Positions 1 through 7,003 of a stretch of 27,393 nucleotides of DNA are shown piece after piece. The stretch covers positions 1-27,393 of the forward strand of contig CAADTT010000130.1 of assembly GCA_900752065.1 (NCBI GenBank), read 5' to 3'. Position numbers and translations under genes: made by a program. Origin of the DNA: Lachnospiraceae bacterium (GTDB taxonomy: Bacteria; Bacillota; Clostridia; Lachnospirales; Lachnospiraceae). Under the pieces are notes generated by a model. It saw nothing but the letters and a program-made list of their open reading frames with translations. It did not search any database and had not been told where the DNA came from. The number at the start of each line of letters is the position of its first letter. Position 1 is the stretch's first letter.

Positions 1-115
1 AATTGATGTGGATAACCCATTCAAAAATAGAGAGAATGGTGAAAAAAGCATTTTTATAATATCGGCAGGCTAAAAGATATATTTACCTTTCAATGCTGGT
101 TTTTTGTATTAGTAA

Positions 116-144
116 TTGACGCTCGTTCTGATTTGATTTATACT
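116..144 (+). promoter_or_regulatory. Sigma-A promoter of the yicC-cinA operon
   Basis: A -35 box TTGACG (116-121) and a -10 box TATACT (139-144) are separated by exactly 17 bases. This is close to the vegetative consensus and lies about 50 bases upstream of the yicC start. The first 115 bases of the window hold no gene I can support; they are AT-rich and probably the region between yicC and a gene beyond the window edge. Confidence 0.8.
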
Positions 145-194
145 AATATCATATGGCTTTTTGCCATGAGTAATTTAAAAGGTGAGCAGATGAA

Positions 195-1073
195 ATGATA
201 AAGAGCATGACAGGCTTTGGGAGATGTGAAACTCTCCAGAGCGACAGGAAATTTACGGTCGAGATGAAGGCGGTAAATCACAGATATTTTGATGTAAATA
301 TCAGAATTCCGAAAAAGCTTGGCTTTTTCGAATCGGCAGTCAGGAACGTGCTGAAGGAATACATACAGAGAGGAAAAGTGGATGTTTTTATCACATATGA
401 GGATTATACAGACAGCAATGTATCCCTGAAGTATAACGAAAGCATCGCCGCGGAGTATGTGAAATATTATAAACAGATCGCAGAGACCTTTGGTTTGGAT
501 AATGATATGCGGGCATCCCTGATCGGCAGAAGCCCGGAGGTTTTTACGATGGAAGAACAGACGGTGGACGAGAAGGAATTGTGGGCAGTTCTGGAGAAAG
601 CAGTACGGGGGGCTTGTGAGCAGTTCGTGGCATCACGGGTTCAGGAAGGTGAGAACCTGAAAAATGATCTGGTGGCAAAGCTTGAAGGAATGTTGACAGA
701 TGTGGCATCCATTGAGAGACGTTACCCGGAGGTGATGGAGAATTACCGGAAAAAGCTGGAAGAGAAGGTAAGGGAGCTTTTAGGAGATACGCAGATGGAT
801 GAGGGACGTATCGCTGCGGAAGTAGTGCTCTACTCGGATAAGATCTGTACAGATGAAGAGACTGTCCGTTTAAAAAGCCATATCGAGAGCATGAAAGCAG
901 CGCTGCTCTCAGGAGGAGGAATTGGCAGGAAGCTGGATTTTATTGCCCAGGAGATGAACCGGGAGGCAAATACGATCCTGTCGAAAGCAAACGATCTGGA
1001 AACTTCAAATATCGCTATCAATCTGAAGACGGAGATTGAAAAAGTCCGTGAGCAGATTCAGAATATAGAGTAA
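195..1073 (+). CDS. yicC: YicC family endoribonuclease
   Basis: A 292-residue protein, the usual length for the YicC/YloC family. It opens with the family's signature MIKSMTGFGR and ends with the DUF1732-type region (GGIGRKLDFIAQEMNREANT, then LKTEIEKVREQIQNIE). YicC in E. coli is an endoribonuclease that helps degrade small RNAs; the Bacillus homologue YloC is a related nuclease. It is cytoplasmic, with no signal peptide or membrane segment. The start at 195 follows AGGTGA at 180-185. It is the first gene of the operon, and its pairing with remA, gmk and rpoZ downstream is the standard Firmicutes order, which supports the assignment. The ribonuclease role here is inferred from family membership. 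Confidence 0.93.
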   Translation: MIKSMTGFGRCETLQSDRKFTVEMKAVNHRYFDVNIRIPKKLGFFESAVRNVLKEYIQRGKVDVFITYEDYTDSNVSLKYNESIAAEYVKYYKQIAETFGLDNDMRASLIGRSPEVFTMEEQTVDEKELWAVLEKAVRGACEQFVASRVQEGENLKNDLVAKLEGMLTDVASIERRYPEVMENYRKKLEEKVRELLGDTQMDEGRIAAEVVLYSDKICTDEETVRLKSHIESMKAALLSGGGIGRKLDFIAQEMNREANTILSKANDLETSNIAINLKTEIEKVREQIQNIE

Positions 1074-1086
1074 GCAGGAGGAAAGC

Positions 1087-1362
1087 GTGGCGCGATTGAT
1101 GAATATAGGGTTCGGCAATGCGGTAAATACCGATAAGGTGGTTGCCGTGGTAAATCCGGATGCCGCACCGATCAAGAGAATGGTGCAGCAGGCAAAGGAA
1201 GAGGGGCGGGTGATCGATGCTACTCAGGGCAGGCGCACCAAGGCCGTTTTGATCACGCAGGAGGACCACATCGTATTATCGGCGCTGCAGCCGGATACAC
1301 TGATGAAGCGTTTTTCAAATGTTATTGTTACAGAAATGAAAGGAGAAGAGGATGAGCCGTAG
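1087..1362 (+). CDS. remA: RemA-like extracellular matrix regulator (DUF370)
   Basis: A 91-residue protein matching the RemA/DUF370 family in full: MNIGFGNAVNTDKVVAVV, then IDATQGRRTKAVLITQEDHI. In Bacillus, RemA is a small DNA-binding protein that activates biofilm matrix and osmoprotection genes. In Clostridia the gene is kept in this position although matrix operons often differ, so its targets here are unknown. The start codon is GTG at 1087, preceded by AGGAGG about five bases upstream; no ATG fits better. The gene overlaps the start of gmk by 11 bases, which suggests translational coupling. The identification is firm; the regulatory role is from family knowledge. Confidence 0.92.
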   Translation: MARLMNIGFGNAVNTDKVVAVVNPDAAPIKRMVQQAKEEGRVIDATQGRRTKAVLITQEDHIVLSALQPDTLMKRFSNVIVTEMKGEEDEP

Positions 1363-1984
1363 AGGAATCTTGATCGTACTCTCCGGATTTTCCGGTGCAG
1401 GAAAGGGAACTCTTGTAAATGCACTCCGGGAGAGATATGATGGCTATGCGCTTTCAATCTCGGCGACCACCAGGAAGCCGAGAGAGGGAGAAGAAGACGG
1501 GAAAGCCTATTTCTTTAAGAAAGTGGAAGAATTTCAGCAGATGATCGACGAGGATGCATTTATCGAATATGCCAGATATGTGGAGAATTACTACGGAACT
1601 CCGCGGACTTATGTGGAGGAGATGCTGGATCAGGGAAAGGATGTCATTCTGGAGATCGAGATTCAGGGGGCACTGAAGGTAAAGAAGAAATATCCCGATG
1701 CACTTTTGATGTTTGTGACAACACCGGATGCGGATACCCTGAAGGCAAGGCTGACAGGCAGAGGAACAGAGACGGAGGATGTGATCTCTTCCCGTCTTGC
1801 CAGAGCAGCAGAGGAGGCCGAGGGCATAGAGAATTATGATTATCTGATTGTCAATGACAATCTGGATGAAGCGGTGAGAGAAGCTCATGAGATCATTCAG
1901 GGCGAACACTTCCGCATTTCAAGAAATATAGATTTTATAGAAGCAATGAGACAGGATTTCAAGAGGTTTTCGAAAGGAGAATAG
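1352..1984 (+). CDS. gmk: Guanylate kinase
   Basis: A 210-residue guanylate kinase (ATP + GMP to ADP + GDP), a cytoplasmic enzyme of purine nucleotide metabolism. The P-loop is GFSGAGKGTL near residues 12-21. It is followed by the GMP-binding segment SISATTRKPREGEEDGKAY and the lid with YARYVENYYGTPRTYVEE. Length and motifs are typical. The ATG at 1352 lies inside the end of remA and is preceded by AAAGGAG. The gene ends two bases before rpoZ starts. Adjacent gmk and rpoZ is a widely conserved pairing. Confidence 0.97.
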   Translation: MSRRGILIVLSGFSGAGKGTLVNALRERYDGYALSISATTRKPREGEEDGKAYFFKKVEEFQQMIDEDAFIEYARYVENYYGTPRTYVEEMLDQGKDVILEIEIQGALKVKKKYPDALLMFVTTPDADTLKARLTGRGTETEDVISSRLARAAEEAEGIENYDYLIVNDNLDEAVREAHEIIQGEHFRISRNIDFIEAMRQDFKRFSKGE

Positions 1985-1986
1985 TT

Positions 1987-2244
1987 ATGTTGCATCCATC
2001 TTATACGGACTTAATGGAAGTAGTAAACAGCGAGGTAGGAGAAAATGATACGCCGGTAGTAAACAGCCGCTATTCGATCGTGCTGGCTACAGCAAAGAGA
2101 GCCAGAGAGATCATCGGCGGTGCGGAACCTATGGTGTACAGTGCGGGGAAGAAGCCGCTGTCTATCGCGGTGGAAGAGCTGAACAAGGGAAAAATAAAGA
2201 TTATGGCTGAGGAAGAAAAGTCAGAGGATGAAATTGAATTATGA
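1987..2244 (+). CDS. rpoZ: RNA polymerase omega subunit
   Basis: An 85-residue protein with the omega signature: MLHPSYTDLM at the N terminus and NSRYSIVLATAKRAREI in the middle, which packs against the beta-prime C terminus. The C-terminal tail is acidic (EEEKSEDEIEL), as is common in Clostridia. Omega helps assembly and stability of RNA polymerase. Its ribosome binding site GGAGA lies within the end of gmk. Its stop codon overlaps the rimO start (ATGA at 2241-2244), so translation is probably coupled to the next gene. Confidence 0.95.
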   Translation: MLHPSYTDLMEVVNSEVGENDTPVVNSRYSIVLATAKRAREIIGGAEPMVYSAGKKPLSIAVEELNKGKIKIMAEEEKSEDEIEL

Positions 2245-3566
2245 GATTATTGTTTATATCTCTGGGATGCGATAAGAATCTGGTGGATTCGGAAGTCATG
2301 CTGGCGCTCCTGAATGAGAAGGGCTATGTAATGACGGATAATGAGACAGAGGCGGATATTATCATCATTAATACCTGCTGTTTTATCAATGACGCAAAGG
2401 AAGAGAGCATTCAGACAATTCTTGAAATGGCGGAGTATAAAAAAGCGGGAAGCTGTAAAGCCTTAATTGTGACAGGATGTCTGGCACAGCGCTATAAGCA
2501 GGAAATTGTGGAAGAGATTCCGGAGGTGGATGCGGTGCTGGGGACTACTACCTACGAGGAAATCGTAAAGGCGGTGGATGAGGCTCTGGCGGGAAAGCAT
2601 CTGCTGGAGTTTCATGATGTGGATGCTAAGCCTGCTGGAAGTCACAGACGGCTTCTGACGACAGGCGGGCACTATGCACACCTGAAGATTGCAGAGGGGT
2701 GCGATAAGCATTGTACCTACTGTATCATCCCGAAGGTGAGGGGCAGATACCGCAGCGTTCCTATGGAACAGCTCGTGGCAGAGGCCGAAGATCTGGCGGC
2801 ACAGGGCGTGAAGGAGCTGATTCTGGTTGCTCAGGAGACGACCTTGTATGGCGTGGATCTCTACGGAGAGAAATCCCTGCACAGGCTGCTCCGCGAACTT
2901 TGCAAAATCAGGGGAATCCGGTGGGTCCGCATCCTCTACTGCTATCCGGAGGAAATTTATGAAGACCTGATCCGGACGATCAGAGAGGAGCCGAAGATCT
3001 GTCATTATCTGGATCTGCCAATCCAGCATGCCAGCGATCATGTGCTGCGGCGTATGGGGCGGCGCACTACGAAAAAAGACCTGACGGAGATTATAGGGCA
3101 TCTGCGGGAAGAGATTCCGGATATCGTTCTGCGGACCACACTGATCTGCGGTTTCCCGGGCGAGACACAGAAAGACCACGAGGAGCTGATGCAGTTTGTG
3201 GATGAGATGGAGTTTGACCGACTGGGTGTATTTACGTACTCTCAGGAGGAGGATACTCCGGCTGCATTGATGGAGGATCAGATTCCGGAGGAGGTCAAGG
3301 AAGAACGCAGGGAAGAGCTGATGGAGCTGCAGCAGGAAATTGCTTTTGACAAGAATGAGAGCATGGCGGGCAGAGAACTGCTGGCTATGGTGGAAGGAAA
3401 AGTGGCGGATGAAAACGCCTACGTTGCGCGCACCTACATGGATGCACCGGGAATCGACGGCTATCTGTTTATCAATACAGAGGAAACTCTGGTGACAGGA
3501 GATTTTGCGAGAGTAAAGGTGACCGGGGCACTGGAGTATGACCTGATAGGAGAGATTGCGGAATGA
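2241..3566 (+). CDS. rimO: Ribosomal protein S12 methylthiotransferase RimO
   Basis: A 441-residue radical SAM enzyme that methylthiolates an aspartate of ribosomal protein S12. The N-terminal UPF0004 domain carries cysteines for one iron-sulfur cluster (LGCDKNLVDSE, INTCCFINDA, TGCLAQRY). The radical SAM domain has CDKHCTYC with C154, C158 and C161. The C-terminal TRAM domain covers roughly the last 65 residues. The IAEGCDKHCTYCIIP context and overall length separate it from MiaB, which is usually longer in Clostridia. It overlaps both neighbours by four bases (ATGA), consistent with one polycistronic message. Confidence 0.94.
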   Translation: MRLLFISLGCDKNLVDSEVMLALLNEKGYVMTDNETEADIIIINTCCFINDAKEESIQTILEMAEYKKAGSCKALIVTGCLAQRYKQEIVEEIPEVDAVLGTTTYEEIVKAVDEALAGKHLLEFHDVDAKPAGSHRRLLTTGGHYAHLKIAEGCDKHCTYCIIPKVRGRYRSVPMEQLVAEAEDLAAQGVKELILVAQETTLYGVDLYGEKSLHRLLRELCKIRGIRWVRILYCYPEEIYEDLIRTIREEPKICHYLDLPIQHASDHVLRRMGRRTTKKDLTEIIGHLREEIPDIVLRTTLICGFPGETQKDHEELMQFVDEMEFDRLGVFTYSQEEDTPAALMEDQIPEEVKEERREELMELQQEIAFDKNESMAGRELLAMVEGKVADENAYVARTYMDAPGIDGYLFINTEETLVTGDFARVKVTGALEYDLIGEIAE

Positions 3567-4099
3567 ATACACCAAATATGTTGACGATTTTGAGAGTGCT
3601 GCTGATTCCTTTTTTTGTAGTGTTCCTGCTGCTGGACATCACGGCATATGACAATTACATTGCACTGGCTATTTTTATTGCAGCCAGCCTGACAGATATG
3701 CTGGATGGATATCTGGCAAGAAAGAATCATCAGGTGACGAACTTTGGAAAGTTTATGGATCCGCTGGCGGATAAGCTGCTGGTTTCAGCCGCTATGATCT
3801 GCCTGGTCGAGCTGGATAAGCTTCCCTGCTGGATCGTTATTATCATTATCAGCCGTGAGTTTGTCATCAGCGGTTTCCGTCTGGTGGCATCCGATAACGG
3901 TATTGTCATTGCAGCGAGCTGGTGGGGAAAGACGAAGACAGTCTCACAGATGTTTATGATCATCCTTTTGATTGCGGATCTGGGAGGAGGATTTGCGGTA
4001 TTGGAGACAGTATTTATTTATCTGGCGCTGATACTGACCGTGATTTCCCTGATTGATTACATTGTGAAAAATAAACAGGTACTAAGTATGCAGAACTAA
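3563..4099 (+). CDS. pgsA: CDP-diacylglycerol-glycerol-3-phosphate 3-phosphatidyltransferase
   Basis: A 178-residue integral membrane enzyme that makes phosphatidylglycerophosphate, the precursor of phosphatidylglycerol and cardiolipin. The CDP-alcohol phosphotransferase motif is complete: D-G-x2-A-R-x8-G-x3-D-x3-D, seen from DGYLAR through GKFMDPLADK. Several hydrophobic stretches follow the family pattern, including one near residues 8-27 and two near the C terminus. It starts at the ATGA overlap with rimO. The pgsA-cinA order is shared with Bacillus, which favours pgsA over other family members. Confidence 0.93.
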   Translation: MNTPNMLTILRVLLIPFFVVFLLLDITAYDNYIALAIFIAASLTDMLDGYLARKNHQVTNFGKFMDPLADKLLVSAAMICLVELDKLPCWIVIIIISREFVISGFRLVASDNGIVIAASWWGKTKTVSQMFMIILLIADLGGGFAVLETVFIYLALILTVISLIDYIVKNKQVLSMQN

Positions 4100-4130
4100 G
4101 GCCGGGCAGGATGCGGCACTGGAGGAAAAT

Positions 4131-5393
4131 ATGGTAGTTGAGTTAATTTCTGTAGGGACAGAATTATTGCTTGGGAATATTGTAAATACAAATGCAGCGT
4201 ATCTGGCAGAGAAATGTGCGCTCCTGGGATTATCCATGTATCATCAGTCGGTGGTAGGAGATAATGAGGAACGGCTTGCCGAGACGATACGGACGGCTCT
4301 TGGGCGCTCTGATGTGGTGATTTTAAGCGGGGGGCTGGGGCCTACCAAGGATGACCTTACGAAAGAAGTAGCGGCAGATGTGATGGGAATGCCGTTGAAG
4401 GAAAACAAGCATACCAGAAAGAAAATTGAGGAATATTTTAAAAACAGCCAGTTCAAAATTATCACAGATAATAACTGGAAACAGGCGCAGGTTCCGGAAG
4501 GAAGTATCGTTGTGGATAATAAGAACGGGACAGCGCCGGGACTGATCATGGAGAAGGAAGGAAAATCCATGATCCTTCTTCCCGGACCGCCGAATGAGCT
4601 GAAGCCCATGTTCGAGGAGAGCATCTTCCCGTATTTGAATAAGCTGCAGCCGGAAATTATCTGCTCCTGCATGGTGAAAATATGCGGACTGGGCGAGAGC
4701 TATGTGGAGACGCAGATTTCTGATCTGATTGAGAAGCAGACGAATCCGACGATCGCACCTTATGCAAAGACGGGAGAAGTACATCTGCGGATAACGGCAA
4801 AGGCTCCGGATGAGAAGGAGGCAAGAAAGCTGATCAAGCCTGTAGTAAAAGAGCTGAGAAACCGTTTTGGCAACAACATCTATTCGACGGATGAGAAAGA
4901 AACTCTGGCGGAGAATGTGCTGAATCTCTTAAAAGAGAAGGGACTGACCCTTACGACGGCAGAATCCTGCACAGGAGGTATGCTGGCGGCCAGATTGACA
5001 GATGTGCCGGGCGCCTCGGATGTCTTTAAGCAGGGATTTGTTACCTACAGCAATAAGGCAAAGAGAAAGCTTCTGGATGTGAAAAAGACGACGCTGAAGG
5101 ATTTCGGAGCAGTCAGTGAAAAGACAGCAAAAGAAATGGCAAAGAACGGCGCATTTATCACGGGAGCGGATGCATGTGTTTCCGTTACCGGAATCGCGGG
5201 ACCCGGCGGCGGAAGCGATGAGAAGCCGGTGGGACTGGTTTATATTGCGTGCAGCCTGAATAATAAGATTACGGTAAAAGAGTTCCACTTTAAGGGAAAC
5301 CGTGCCAAGATAAGGGAATATACCGTAGTCAGGGCGCTGACGCTGCTGCGAAGCTGCATCCTGGAGACGGAAGGAAAAGAAGCGAAGGTATAA
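4131..5393 (+). CDS. cinA: CinA family protein, putative nicotinamide-nucleotide amidase
   Basis: A 420-residue two-domain protein. Residues 1-170 form the molybdopterin-binding-like (COG1058) domain, with ISVGTELLLGNIVNTNA and SGGLGPTKDDLT. The C-terminal domain, from about residue 260, is the PncC-type NMN amidohydrolase with TAESCTGG (S279) and VTGIAGPGGGSDEKPVG. Full-length CinA recycles NMN and related pyridine nucleotides; in Bacillus it is induced with competence. It starts 31 bases after pgsA with GGAGG just upstream. In Bacillus recA follows cinA, but here the next genes run on the opposite strand and recA is not in the window. Confidence 0.93.
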   Translation: MVVELISVGTELLLGNIVNTNAAYLAEKCALLGLSMYHQSVVGDNEERLAETIRTALGRSDVVILSGGLGPTKDDLTKEVAADVMGMPLKENKHTRKKIEEYFKNSQFKIITDNNWKQAQVPEGSIVVDNKNGTAPGLIMEKEGKSMILLPGPPNELKPMFEESIFPYLNKLQPEIICSCMVKICGLGESYVETQISDLIEKQTNPTIAPYAKTGEVHLRITAKAPDEKEARKLIKPVVKELRNRFGNNIYSTDEKETLAENVLNLLKEKGLTLTTAESCTGGMLAARLTDVPGASDVFKQGFVTYSNKAKRKLLDVKKTTLKDFGAVSEKTAKEMAKNGAFITGADACVSVTGIAGPGGGSDEKPVGLVYIACSLNNKITVKEFHFKGNRAKIREYTVVRALTLLRSCILETEGKEAKV

Positions 5394-5408
5394 GCAGCAT
5401 AGAAGACG

Positions 5409-5435
5409 GCAGGCTGGAGAATTTCTCCAGCCTGC
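5409..5435. terminator. Hairpin between cinA and the convergent small gene
   Basis: A perfect 12-bp stem, GCAGGCTGGAGA (5409-5420) with TCTCCAGCCTGC (5424-5435), closes a 3-base loop. It sits in the 81-base gap between the convergent ends of cinA and the 91-residue gene. The tails are only moderately T-rich on either side, so it is probably a shared terminator but not a textbook one. Confidence 0.65.
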
Positions 5436-5474
5436 ATATTTATATGCCTGAGTATGCATAAGAAGCTTTGTTCT

Positions 5475-5750
5475 TTATTTTAGAAGCTTCATCATCATTC
5501 GGATTTTTTCAATTCGGGCTATTTCTTCCGGGGATTTTCCCATCTTCAGTACCTCAATGATGGTATCCGTCTCGTCCGGAGAAAAGGTCATCCCATTGGA
5601 ACGGGACTGGGAAGCCGCTGACATTAGGAAGGGCAGCAGGTCATTCTGACTTTTTCCGGCGGTCTGTTCGGACATGGACATCAGCATTTGAAGTTTGGCA
5701 GGGTCGATATTGTTCAGGTTTGGATGATTCATCCAGCTTGTATCACTCAT
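5475..5750 (-). CDS. Small uncharacterised protein, 91 residues
   Basis: I do not recognise a named family. The protein is soluble and probably helical, rich in Met, Ser and Gln, with NIDPAKLQMLMSMSEQ near the start, a central QNDLLPFLMSAASQS and a basic C-terminal helix. The open frame extends five codons further upstream. That extra ATG lies within GAAAGGAG, which is the ribosome binding site for the ATG at 5750, so the shorter start is chosen. It is the second gene of a two-gene minus-strand unit with the 140-residue gene. The two share a composition (DLLPFL/LPYLPQPG, PEQQ/PEEIA) typical of small Lachnospiraceae proteins of unknown role. Confidence 0.75.
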   Translation of the reverse strand: MSDTSWMNHPNLNNIDPAKLQMLMSMSEQTAGKSQNDLLPFLMSAASQSRSNGMTFSPDETDTIIEVLKMGKSPEEIARIEKIRMMMKLLK

Positions 5751-5761
5751 ATAATCTCCTT

Positions 5762-6184
5762 TCATAAAGGCTGAAACATGGATTGACAGGTTTCAAACAT
5801 GGACTGCTGCTCCGGTGACAGAAAATTCTTTAACATGTCAGGGCTGCCGTCGGCATCCTGGAGGGCTATGTACAGATTCATCATCTGAAACATATGGATG
5901 CACTGGTCGATGGTTTCCTGTTCTGCCCGGCTGCAGAAGCAGCGGATATCCTCCAGAATCTGTGCTGGGGAGGTCTGACACGCCTCAGCAGAGCAGACGC
6001 TCACATCAGGTGAAGATTTGTAATAGCCCAAAATATTGGTAAGCTCAGCCGCCTTGATGTAAAGAGCCATAAACTGCTGGCCCGGCTGCGGCAGATAGGG
6101 AATTGCCGCCTTCATCATCAGCAGATGACCGCCGTTGGCGATCTGGTCGATGGTGGGAAGGGCTTTTAGGGTATCTTCAAGCAT
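5762..6184 (-). CDS. Small uncharacterised protein, 140 residues
   Basis: No named family recognised. It is a predicted soluble, mainly helical protein with no signal peptide or clear membrane segment. Notable parts are IANGGHLLMMKAAIPYLPQP near residue 16, then MALYIKAAELTNI, and four Cys residues spread over the second half. It starts at 6184 with AAGGA about 11 bases upstream. Its stop lies just ahead of the downstream 91-residue gene (11 bases), so the two are probably co-transcribed and may act together. Upstream on the minus strand, GCATAAT and CATATACA with 13 bases between them faintly resemble a sigma-E promoter; this is weak. Confidence 0.72.
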   Translation of the reverse strand: MLEDTLKALPTIDQIANGGHLLMMKAAIPYLPQPGQQFMALYIKAAELTNILGYYKSSPDVSVCSAEACQTSPAQILEDIRCFCSRAEQETIDQCIHMFQMMNLYIALQDADGSPDMLKNFLSPEQQSMFETCQSMFQPL

Positions 6185-6266
6185 AGATACGGTATTCCTT
6201 TTTCATTATGTATATGAGAAAATTTTCAGATTATGCAGGCGGGACATGTAAAAGGGAGGGGAGAGA

Positions 6267-6294
6267 ACGGATGAAGCGGGAGATTCATATACTA
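6267..6294 (+). promoter_or_regulatory. Sigma-K-like promoter of the 38-residue ORF
   Basis: AC at 6267-6268, 17 bases, then CATATACTA at 6286-6294 fits the Bacillus/Clostridia sigma-K pattern AC-N16/17-CATA-NNN-TA. The TATACT inside it could serve sigma-A, but the -35 position holds no TTGACA-like box. Transcription would start near 6301, just ahead of the ribosome binding site at 6312-6316. Inference from pattern only. Confidence 0.4.
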
Positions 6295-6323
6295 AAGTAC
6301 CGATAGAAGGCAGGAGATATTCT

Positions 6324-6440
6324 ATGAGGTCAAAATTAATTTTAGACGGAAACGCATTTTATGAGATAGATGAGGAGTGTATGGAAAGAAAAAGGCAGGA
6401 GGAAAAAGAGGAGGGGGAGAAAGAAGAATCCCGTAAGTAA
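6324..6440 (+). CDS. 38-residue charged microprotein
   Basis: An ATG at 6324 with AGGAG at 6312-6316 opens a 38-codon frame reading MRSKLILDGNAFYEIDEECM followed by a tail of almost only Lys, Arg and Glu. The N-terminal half looks like a short beta strand plus turn, and the C-terminal half like a highly charged helix. The frame ends 20 bases before a strong terminator hairpin (6460-6505). Promoter, ribosome binding site, frame and terminator therefore form a complete single-gene transcription unit on the plus strand, between two minus-strand units. I believe similar short proteins occur in other Lachnospiraceae, but no function is known to me. Confidence 0.6.
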   Translation: MRSKLILDGNAFYEIDEECMERKRQEEKEEGEKEESRK

Positions 6441-6459
6441 AATACATCAGGAGCGAAAC

Positions 6460-6505
6460 AACGGCAGTTCTTCGGATACAGGCATCCGGCAGGACTGCCG
6501 TTTTC
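6460..6505 (+). terminator. Rho-independent terminator of the microprotein gene
   Basis: An outer stem of 12 bp (6460-6471 with 6491-6502, one G-T pair) encloses an inner stem CGGAT/ATCCG (6473-6477 with 6484-6488). TTTTCTG follows. A shorter hairpin, CTGCAT/ATGCAG, lies just downstream at 6505-6524. The remaining gap up to 6588 shows no gene I can support. Confidence 0.7.
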
Positions 6506-6588
6506 TGCATGCCTTAGTATGCAGGAAAGGACGCCACACTGAAGACGTACTTTGGCAGCGGCGCCCGACTGTCTGGCAATGGGAAAGA

Positions 6589-6604
6589 GGCCCCATGCGG
6601 GGCC
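6589..6604 (-). terminator. Terminator hairpin after the Cys-rich gene
   Basis: GGCCCC (6589-6594) pairs with GGGGCC (6599-6604) around an ATGC loop. On the minus strand it is followed by CTCTTTCCC, a pyrimidine-rich tail, about 45 bases after the stop codon of the Cys-rich gene. The T-tract is short, so the call is moderate. Confidence 0.5.
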
Positions 6605-6648
6605 CCTCAGCAGATACCTGTTTTTGCTTTCAGCAGGCAGGGGGACGA

Positions 6649-6939
6649 TTAGCATCCGCAGCCAAGGCTGTTGCCGCAGCCAAAGCTGTTGCCGCATCCG
6701 CCGCAGAGCAGCAGCAGGATGATGATGATGCAGCAGTTGTCACCGCCGAATCCGCATCCATTACCACAGCCATTACCGCAGCCATTGTTGCCGCAGCAGC
6801 TCAGAAGGATAATGATCCAGAGAATGGAATTGTTTCCGAATCCGAATCCGCATCCATTACCACATCCATTGTTGTTACCGCATCTGTTTGAAGCTTCCTC
6901 GCATCCACATCCACAGTTTGTTGCTGCTAAATCACTCAT
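6649..6939 (-). CDS. Cys/Gly/Asn-rich 96-residue protein, possible spore surface protein
   Basis: The protein has 18 Cys among 96 residues, in GCGNGC-type repeats, and no other clear fold. Its order is a short N terminus (MSDLAATNCGCGCEE), a Gly/Asn/Cys block, a hydrophobic run SILWIIILLS, CCGNN plus a second Gly/Cys block, a second hydrophobic run IIIILLLL, then a final Cys-rich tail. The two halves look like an internal duplication. The frame extends five codons upstream, but that ATG forms part of the GGAGG ribosome binding site for the ATG at 6939. Genes like this are sometimes labelled chorion-class high-cysteine proteins in Clostridia. A cross-linked spore coat or crust role is inferred from composition and the sigma-K-like promoter. 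A cysteine-rich modified peptide is an alternative, but no modifying enzyme is nearby. Confidence 0.7.
   Translation of the reverse strand: MSDLAATNCGCGCEEASNRCGNNNGCGNGCGFGFGNNSILWIIILLSCCGNNGCGNGCGNGCGFGGDNCCIIIILLLLCGGCGNSFGCGNSLGCGC
6655..6897. repeat. Low-complexity tandem repeats encoding Gly-Cys-Asn units
   Basis: The coding part of the Cys-rich gene is built from short imperfect repeats of CCGCAGCCA/CCGCATCC-type units on the plus strand. These read as GCG and NGCG units on the minus strand. Such repeats are prone to slippage, so copy number may vary between strains. They also create long but meaningless open frames on the plus strand (for example Ala/Val-rich and Pro/Leu-rich ones). 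Confidence 0.7.
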
Positions 6940-6975
6940 GTTTTGTTCCTCCATGTTTTGTTTTTGATTACACTT

Positions 6976-7003
6976 TAAGATATGTCTGGAGGCTTGTTTG
7001 GGT
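6976..7003 (-). promoter_or_regulatory. Sigma-K-like promoter of the Cys-rich gene
   Basis: Read on the minus strand, AC (7003-7002), 17 bases, then CATATCTTA (6984-6976) matches AC-N16/17-CATA-NNN-TA. It lies in the 63-base gap between the subtilisin stop codon and the Cys-rich gene, and the AC touches that stop. Transcription would begin near 6968, giving a leader of about 30 bases. Pattern match only. Confidence 0.42.

Noticed and set aside
2463..3575. A 370-codon minus-strand frame opposite rimO
   Set aside because: Antisense shadow of a strongly identified gene; no recognisable motif.
6649..6939. Cys-rich peptide as a modified peptide (RiPP) precursor
   Set aside because: No radical SAM, YcaO, lanthionine or other maturation enzyme and no peptide transporter is nearby; the hydrophobic runs fit a structural protein better.
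6370..6967. Two plus-strand frames (Ala/Val-rich and Pro/Leu-rich) over the Cys-rich gene
   Set aside because: They are by-products of the repeat; the minus-strand frame has the ribosome binding site, promoter pattern and terminator.
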